In this document: positions 24,396 through 28,615 of the stretch, piece by piece | Position numbering within the stretch: position 1 is the first letter of the stretch | Layout: every line of letters begins with the position of its first letter | Source of the DNA: Cyanobacteria bacterium UBA11370 | GTDB taxonomy: Bacteria > Cyanobacteriota > Cyanobacteriia > Cyanobacteriales > Coleofasciculaceae | Length of the DNA stretch: 28,615 bases | Assembly: GCA_003486645.1 (NCBI GenBank) | Contig: DNGI01000250.1 | Coordinates: 6,010-34,624 of the forward strand | Direction of reading: 5' to 3' | Notes under the pieces: model-generated | What the model saw: only the letters and a program-made list of their open reading frames with translations | The model's database searches: none | Told to the model about the DNA's origin: nothing | Made by a program: the position numbers and the translations under genes

Positions 24396-26144
24396 ATGAC
24401 GTACAATCAATCACCAGGAAATTCAAATCAAAATCCAGGAGAACCGACTGGACAGGGAGGACAGCTAGCACCAAATGAGAAGTCTGTAACTTGGGAAAAT
24501 GCCATTAGCTCAGTTAAGCAGAATCGTCCAAGTTTTTTTAATTGGATCTTAAGTTGGTTTAATTTTGGTAATTCGCATAATTACGATCAGCAAAAAGTAC
24601 TTGAGGAGGCTATCAAAAATCCGGAGAAGTTATTTGACGCATTTTCTCAGCTTCAACACCAATACGCTGAACTAGAAAATACAAACAAAAAACTGACCAA
24701 AGAAATCAATGAATTGAATTCGTCTAAGCAGCAGCAGAACCACAATTATAATCAGCAATATAATGTAAATTATCAGCTACAACAGCAAATTCAGACGCTC
24801 AAGAACAATAATTCCTTGTTACAGCAAGAAAATCAAAGACTCGAACGGGAAAATCGCCGCACAATTGAACTTCAATCAAAGATAGAAAATCTTAAGACTG
24901 AAAATCAAGAACTTAAGGCAAGATTAAGTGCTAAGTTAAGTAACCTAGCAGAACTTAATCGCGACAAATCTAAAACAGTTACTTCTGATGATTCCCGTCG
25001 CCAACGAGATGTCCTGACACCAGAGTTTCTCAACTTTAACAATCAGGACTTCACGGATGCAAGTAACAAAATCTTTAATCATATTGTAGATATCAATCCG
25101 CAATCAAAGGATAATCGAAAGCGAGAGATTGCCAGAATCAAGTCTACATTATCCCAGCAAATTCTCAAAGAGGGCAGGAATTTATTGATTAACAACAAGT
25201 CAATGCAAGAAGAGGAATTGACTAAAACGATCTCACGCCTTACAGATTCACTGCTCGCAAATTTAGAAATCTCAAAAGAATGTCCACAAGAAATTCTCAA
25301 AACTTTGCATAACTTAGTCGAAAAAGGACTAAAGCTAGTCAAGGATATTGTCAACGACGAACCTCCAGGTGAATTCTTGATTGAAAATGAAGGCACAGAT
25401 TTTAATCCTGAAAAACATCAACATGTCAATGGTTGCGAATCAAGCGGTAAGATTCTATATACAACCTATCCGGGTTATTCTGTAAACAACCGTATTATTG
25501 GTGACGCTCTCAAGGCTTTTGTTTATACGGTTTCAGAGGAAGAGTGGAAATGTCTGAAAACTAAAAGTGATACTCACAACGAACAGATTACGACAAACAA
25601 TGCAGCTAGTAGTGCTGTCAGTGAAAATAATGAGAAAAATAATCCTTCTGCTGATCAATCAAACGGTGCTACAGAAACATCAGAAACTGAACAGAATCCA
25701 CCGAGTGTGTCAGATAAAGTTAAATCTATAAAGGCAGCGGGAAAGACTGTTGATGAGATAGCAAAAAAATTAGGAGTATCAGTTGCTACAATTAACAACT
25801 GGGAAACAGAGAAAGGACAACCGACACGGGAAAATGCTGAAAAGCTAGATCAATTTTATAAGGAGGTATGTGGTGGCGATCCCTCTGGTAACAAGAATAC
25901 CAATTTATTTACAGGAAAAGTAAGCAAAAAAGAGGGTACTTATTTGTATAACAGTCCTAAAACTCGTGACAATAATCTGAATGAGCTAAGAAAATATAAC
26001 GAAGTTTTGAAGTTTGACAGTTCCCAGGAAGGAGAGACTGTCCAAGATATTATGTCTTCAAAGACAAATAACATTTGGTTACGAGTAGCAGAAACAAATT
26101 ATTGGGTTCCACGTCTTTACATAGATTTGGATAAATCATCCTAG
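24396..26144 (+). CDS. Coiled-coil / GrpE-like / HTH / SH3b fusion protein
   Basis: A 582-residue protein with AAGGAGG ideally placed before the start. Layout: polar N-terminus with an aromatic segment (RPSFFNWILSWFNFG, about 45-60), a long Gln/Asn-rich coiled coil (about 65-190), a helical region (about 205-325), and then ENEGTDFNPEKHQHVNG followed by GKILYTTYPGYSVNNRIIGD (about 328-380), which fits the GrpE beta-wing pattern (E-G-x-x-F-P-x-x-H ... PGY ... R). Next are a low-complexity linker (395-435), a helix-turn-helix (TVDEIAKKLGVSVATINNWE, about 450-470), and a C-terminal SH3b-like domain (about 502-582: GKVSKKEGTYLYNSP ... WLRVAETNYWVPRLYI). Coiled coil plus helices plus beta-wing is the GrpE architecture. 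I infer nucleotide exchange for the upstream Hsp70; HTH and SH3b would add targeting or sensing. Confidence 0.8.
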   Translation: MTYNQSPGNSNQNPGEPTGQGGQLAPNEKSVTWENAISSVKQNRPSFFNWILSWFNFGNSHNYDQQKVLEEAIKNPEKLFDAFSQLQHQYAELENTNKKLTKEINELNSSKQQQNHNYNQQYNVNYQLQQQIQTLKNNNSLLQQENQRLERENRRTIELQSKIENLKTENQELKARLSAKLSNLAELNRDKSKTVTSDDSRRQRDVLTPEFLNFNNQDFTDASNKIFNHIVDINPQSKDNRKREIARIKSTLSQQILKEGRNLLINNKSMQEEELTKTISRLTDSLLANLEISKECPQEILKTLHNLVEKGLKLVKDIVNDEPPGEFLIENEGTDFNPEKHQHVNGCESSGKILYTTYPGYSVNNRIIGDALKAFVYTVSEEEWKCLKTKSDTHNEQITTNNAASSAVSENNEKNNPSADQSNGATETSETEQNPPSVSDKVKSIKAAGKTVDEIAKKLGVSVATINNWETEKGQPTRENAEKLDQFYKEVCGGDPSGNKNTNLFTGKVSKKEGTYLYNSPKTRDNNLNELRKYNEVLKFDSSQEGETVQDIMSSKTNNIWLRVAETNYWVPRLYIDLDKSS

Positions 26145-26167
26145 ATTTTGTTATTACATTTTTAGAA

Positions 26168-26250
26168 GTGCGATCGCACCTCTACCATCCCAACTTCTAA
26201 GTGCGATCGCAATCTCTCCCCTCCACCCATCCCAAAAGCGCGATCGCGCT
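26168..26250. repeat. Cluster of HIP1 octamers in degenerate repeats
   Basis: GCGATCGC occurs at 26170-26177, 26203-26210 and 26240-26247, spaced 33 and 37 bases, within loosely similar units (CATCCCAAnTTCTAAGTGCGATCGCA). HIP1 is typical of cyanobacteria. The cluster separates the chaperone block from the toxin-antitoxin pair. Confidence 0.75.
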
Positions 26251-26262
26251 GCGTGTCCTAGG

Positions 26263-26616
26263 CTAGCGATCTTCATAATGATATCTACCTTGCAAGAATT
26301 CAATGCGATTGTCGGTTACGACGTACACAATGCGATCTTTCTCTGTTAGGCGGCGAGACCAAACCTGAGCATCCTGATATTTTAATCGCTCTGGTTTTCC
26401 TGTTCCAGAAAAAGGATCGCGGCTAATCTCTTCTACTAAAGATAGTAACCTCAAGGCAATTTTTCGATTGGTTTCTACCCAAAAATTCAGATCTTGTAGA
26501 AAATTAACGTCAAATACTAGATCTCGTTTTACCGTTTCTTTCTGAGATGACAAAGAGGGAGAATGTTGTTCGGGTTTAGCATCATCACGCTGATATTTTT
26601 TCTGACGCTTCTTCAA
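26263..26616 (-). CDS. yoeB: YoeB/Txe family ribosome-associated mRNA interferase toxin
   Basis: A 117-residue toxin of a type II toxin-antitoxin pair. Homologues cleave mRNA at the ribosome A site. The core (residues about 32-117) carries DLVFDVNFLQDLNFWVETN, SRDPFSGTGKPERLKY, VWSRRLTEKDRIVYVV and the ending GRYHYEDR, with the expected Glu, Arg and C-terminal His-Tyr of the catalytic site. The N-terminal 30 residues (MKKRQKKYQRDDAKPEQ...) are a Lys-rich extension, longer than the usual 84-residue YoeB. The start overlaps the antitoxin stop by 32 bases, which fits translational coupling. Alternatively translation begins further in. Confidence 0.92.
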   Translation of the reverse strand: MKKRQKKYQRDDAKPEQHSPSLSSQKETVKRDLVFDVNFLQDLNFWVETNRKIALRLLSLVEEISRDPFSGTGKPERLKYQDAQVWSRRLTEKDRIVYVVTDNRIEFLQGRYHYEDR

Positions 26617-26887
26617 TTCCTAACTCCCGAAGTAAATCTTCTAAAGTTCGAGGCTGATTTGTCTCTGCTTTGGCGCGTTTCAAAGCACTAAGAAGACGAC
26701 TAGCATTTTCATAAGAGCCAAACAAATAAACTGTTTCCAGCAAGCTATTTAACTCTTCTGTTGGCATCAGCGAGACACTTTCATATCCCTCGCGAATAAT
26801 CTGAATCGGTTGGCGACTTGAAATTACCCAGTTGTAAATTTCCTCAAGTTTACTGCCAGCTTCAGTGTAAGGAATTTGACTTTCCAT
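26585..26887 (-). CDS. yefM: YefM/Phd family antitoxin
   Basis: This 100-residue antitoxin should neutralise the YoeB toxin and repress the operon. It opens IPYTEAGSKLEEIYNWVISS, then has RQPIQIIREGYESVSLMPTEELNSLLETVYLF (family core, about 24-56), which forms the DNA-binding dimer, and a C-terminal flexible segment (RTLEDLLRELGIEEASEKI) that would wrap the toxin. It precedes and overlaps the toxin gene in the standard order antitoxin-toxin. No strong ribosome binding site is apparent. Confidence 0.93.
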   Translation of the reverse strand: MESQIPYTEAGSKLEEIYNWVISSRQPIQIIREGYESVSLMPTEELNSLLETVYLFGSYENASRLLSALKRAKAETNQPRTLEDLLRELGIEEASEKISA

Positions 26888-27134
26888 TTGGCAATTATTA
26901 TGATTGGTTTATTCGATCTCAAAAAATCCGATCATCTCTGAGAGCATTAGACTCAACCAAAATTTAATTCGGATTTTTCACTAAAACCTATTATACCAAT
27001 TTTTTCAAAGTTTCTTTTTCCTATCTTTCATCTCAAAAAGCACGATCGCACTCCGTGCCCGAAGGAGCGATAGGCTAGCGATCGCGATGGTGGTCATCTG
27101 GCTTCCAAACTAGGATGATGATTCCATTCGATCG

Positions 27135-27410
27135 TCATATATGCTTCTGTTTGCCGCGAAATAAAAAAGTATTGTCCTCTTTCTCGCCAATACGCTTAAC
27201 TTCTACAATTTGTACCTGTTCTTCAACATTAGAGAAGACTCGAAACTCTGCAATCTGCAATTCCCAAGCTGCGATACTATTAGGTCGAGTGCGATCGCGT
27301 TCCTTATCAAAAACTACTTCCACTTCTATTTCACCATTAATTGGCGGTTCCTTGCCATATTCTAATAGCAATTTTTTAATGAATTGCCGATAATGTTCTA
27401 GTTTATCCAT
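27135..27410 (-). CDS. Chimera: XisI N-terminus fused to RelE/ParE toxin C-terminus
   Basis: A 91-residue frame in two parts. Residues 1-38 (MDKLEHYRQFIKKLLLEYGK, then INGEIEVEVVFDKERDR) are the N-terminus of XisI-type excision-controlling proteins; compare the intact xisI at 28173-28508. Residues about 39-91 do not fit XisI but match the C-terminus of RelE/ParE toxins: RPNSIAAWELQIAEFRVFSN, then VQIVEVKRIGEKEDNTFLF. The switch falls at a HIP1 octamer (27291-27298) encoding RDR. XisI's C-terminal half and the toxin's N-terminal half are both missing, so neither function is likely. The start overlaps the xisH fragment, as in normal xisH-xisI pairs. It is probably a relic. Confidence 0.75.
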   Translation of the reverse strand: MDKLEHYRQFIKKLLLEYGKEPPINGEIEVEVVFDKERDRTRPNSIAAWELQIAEFRVFSNVEEQVQIVEVKRIGEKEDNTFLFRGKQKHI

Positions 27411-27604
27411 TTTAATATCTCCTCTTTCCTTGGGTCATATACCATTATTTTAACGTTGTGTCGTTTTACTGATGCTTTGGGTAATTCTCCCTGAAAAAAG
27501 GATTGATAGGCAGTACTAGGAACTGTTAAATACAAGATCCGCTCTAGCTCTATTTCTCCTAAGACTAAACGGTAAGATACAATCAAAATATCTAAAACTC
27601 CCAC
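27398..27604 (-). pseudogene. xisH: 5'-truncated xisH (element excision factor)
   Basis: A 68-codon frame equals the C-terminal half of XisH, a PD-(D/E)XK-like partner of XisI in cyanobacterial element excision. LGEIELERILYLTVPSTAYQ and the end ASVKRHNVKIMVYDPRKEEILKWIN match the family C-terminus (…ERILYLAVP…YDP…WIN). The usual N-terminal 70 residues, which hold the nuclease fold, are absent: only 13 bases upstream a divergent gene begins. GTG 27604 could start translation, but the product would be inactive. Confidence 0.8.
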
Positions 27605-27617
27605 ATCCTTAACTCAA

Positions 27618-27965
27618 ATGAGCGAATCAACCGAGAAACGGCAAGTTCGCCGAGGTCGCATTTTTCCCCAACATTCCCGCACTCCGGAAGCAATAGCGAT
27701 GCGCCAAGCAAACTACGCACTTATCCGCTCTCAGAGGCAAGAATTAGCCAAACGCTGTCGTCAAATTTTCGAGCAAATTTGTCCGCAGTTGATATTAACT
27801 CATTACAACTGGTTTATTGCTATTGATGCTGAAACAGGTAATTATTTGCTTGATGCTCAGTTCGAGAAGTTAATGCAAAAAGTCAAATCTTCTTATCCAG
27901 CTAACGGTCAAGTAAAACTAACAGTTTTTCGACTGAATGAAAAAGGCTATTGCGGCTTAATATGA
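27618..27965 (+). CDS. Small protein paired with an aspartic protease stub, unknown function
   Basis: A 115-residue protein of a group I recognise only as a cyanobacterial accessory gene. It begins MSESTEKRQVRRGRIFPQHS, then has a basic helix (about 28-48, MRQANYALIRSQRQELAKRCRQIFEQICPQL) and THYNWFIAIDAETGNYLLDAQFEKLM, ending FRLNEKGYCGLI. In related genomes such genes often precede a small retropepsin-like aspartic protease gene with a start overlapping the stop, as ATGA does here at 27962. No membrane span or signal is seen. The function is unknown; the pairing suggests a toxin-antitoxin-like or protease-partner role, which is inference. Confidence 0.7.
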   Translation: MSESTEKRQVRRGRIFPQHSRTPEAIAMRQANYALIRSQRQELAKRCRQIFEQICPQLILTHYNWFIAIDAETGNYLLDAQFEKLMQKVKSSYPANGQVKLTVFRLNEKGYCGLI

Positions 27966-28015
27966 TTTCAGGTCGGTTTAGTGAGCAAGGAGAACTGATT
28001 TTTGAGATTGAGTGA
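27962..28015 (+). pseudogene. N-terminal stub of a retropepsin-like aspartic protease
   Basis: ATG overlaps the preceding stop (ATGA). The 17 codons read MISGRFSEQGELIFEIE and then hit TGA at 28013. This is the typical start of small cyanobacterial aspartyl proteases; the downstream D-T-G active site is absent. The gene is cut off just upstream of the inverted-repeat element at 28036. Confidence 0.55.
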
Positions 28016-28035
28016 CAGCAATCTCTGTCTAGACC

Positions 28036-28145
28036 TATAGCATTTCTTAAGTAGGTGAGGTACAGTTGCTTTTTCTTCCCCACTCCCCACTCCCCACTCC
28101 TCAAAACCTAGGAATTTGTACCTCATCAGTATGAGAACCGCTATA
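28036..28145. mobile_element. MITE-like element with CCCCACT tandem core
   Basis: A 29-base left end (TATAGCATTTCTTAAG..., 28036-28064) and the reverse complement of the right end (TATAGCGGTTCTCATAC..., 28117-28145) share TATAGC, TTCT and TGAGGTACA. The centre holds about three CCCCACT units (28078-28101). There is no coding capacity. Size and TATAGC ends match the element at 10802-10908. Confidence 0.6.
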
Positions 28146-28172
28146 TTGTTTTTAGGGAAGTGCGATCGCTAC

Positions 28173-28508
28173 TCAACTCACCGCAAATCCATCATATTGC
28201 CGCATAAATGGAGAGTGGTAAGCTAAAACAATATCCTGATTCGGTACACCCAACTCCACTAACTCATTCGCAATTCCTACCTCTGTTCCATCATACTGAA
28301 TCCAAATTTTTTCCCCAATTAAATCAATATGAATCAAGGCTCCAAATACCCGCTGACTACCATCCCATCCAGCATGAAAAATTTGGTAGCGATCGCTTTC
28401 TGTATCAAAACATTTGTATGCCTCAATTTCACCATTCGCAGGCTTCATCTGAGTGTAAGGTTCCAATACTTGACGAATGAGTTGGCGATATCGGTTTAGT
28501 TTATCCAT
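28173..28508 (-). CDS. xisI: XisI family excision-controlling protein
   Basis: A complete, 111-residue XisI. It shows MDKLNRYRQLIRQVLEPYTQ, GEIEAYKCFDTESDRYQIFHAGWDG (about 27-50), LIHIDLIGEKIWIQYDGTEVGIANELVELGV (about 58-90) and the family ending VLAYHSPFMRQYDGFAVS. In Anabaena, XisI and XisH work with XisF in programmed excision of the fdxN element during heterocyst development; most homologues have no known role. GAGGTGAT lies before the ATG. XisH would normally sit directly upstream, but the visible 107 bases contain only an inverted-repeat element, so the gene is solitary within the window. Confidence 0.93.
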   Translation of the reverse strand: MDKLNRYRQLIRQVLEPYTQMKPANGEIEAYKCFDTESDRYQIFHAGWDGSQRVFGALIHIDLIGEKIWIQYDGTEVGIANELVELGVPNQDIVLAYHSPFMRQYDGFAVS

Positions 28509-28524
28509 TGCACGATCACCTCAT

Positions 28525-28615
28525 ACCAAGTTGCGGTCAAAGATAGTAGATAGGAACGATAAGGGGGACAAGGGGGACAAGGGGGAAAGAAAGTACTACG
28601 TATGAACGCAACTTG
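28525..28615. mobile_element. Inverted-repeat element with GGGGGACAAG core, cut by the window end
   Basis: ACCAAGTTGCGGTCAAAGAT (from 28525) and the reverse complement of the final bases (CAAGTTGCGTTCATACGTAG) form about 22-base imperfect inverted ends, with 18 of 22 matches. Between them are three GGGGGACAAG units (28562-28589). The right end probably continues past the window. A solo copy of its right arm sits at 8935-8957. Confidence 0.5.

Noticed and set aside
27115..27393. Plus-strand 92-residue frame opposite the XisI/RelE chimera
   Set aside because: Antisense shadow; Ser/Cys-rich with no motif.

Overview
The window looks like chromosomal DNA of a cyanobacterium, probably a filamentous one. 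Evidence: many GCGATCGC (HIP1) octamers, three Uma2-family nuclease genes, XisH/XisI excision-factor genes, heptamer-type short tandem repeats, and very large PAS/GAF sensor kinases beside multi-receiver regulators. This placement is inferred from gene content and repeats; no taxonomic marker beyond rpsU and one tRNA is present.

Layout. 1-1.3 kb: two Uma2 genes on opposite strands. 1.3-2.4 kb: mostly non-coding, with two lone CRISPR-like repeats and a small unknown gene. 2.4-4.7 kb: Tex, a transcription/RNA-binding factor. 4.8-6.7 kb: an unknown cysteine-rich protein and a beta-class DNA methyltransferase. 7.0-8.9 kb: a third Uma2 gene, a TonB-like protein and tRNA-Gly(UCC). 9.3-11.8 kb: a vanadium-dependent haloperoxidase with all its signature residues, and a small outer-membrane beta-barrel protein. 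12.1-12.9 kb: a small membrane protein, the 3' relic of an aldo/keto reductase, and rpsU (58 aa). 13.0-19.8 kb, minus strand: a phosphorelay set made of a six-domain regulator (REC-wHTH-Hpt-REC-REC-GGDEF), a multi-PAS/GAF histidine kinase and a single-domain response regulator overlapping it.

20.1-26.1 kb holds the most interesting block: four genes on the plus strand with short gaps. They encode a His/Tyr-rich repeat protein, a coiled-coil protein with a hydrophobic N-terminus, an HSPA12-type Hsp70 ATPase, and a long protein that joins a coiled coil, a GrpE-like beta-wing region, a helix-turn-helix and an SH3b-like C-terminus. I read this as a dedicated, non-housekeeping chaperone system in which the Hsp70 has its own exchange factor fused to sensor or adaptor domains. 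Its function is unknown.

26.2-28.6 kb is an accessory junkyard: a YefM/YoeB toxin-antitoxin pair, a chimeric ORF joining the XisI N-terminus to a RelE/ParE toxin C-terminus exactly at a HIP1 octamer, a 5'-truncated xisH, a small unknown gene followed by a 17-codon stub of a probable aspartic protease gene, and an intact xisI. Three small inverted-repeat elements (10.8, 28.0 and 28.5 kb) each carry a different short tandem repeat in the middle.
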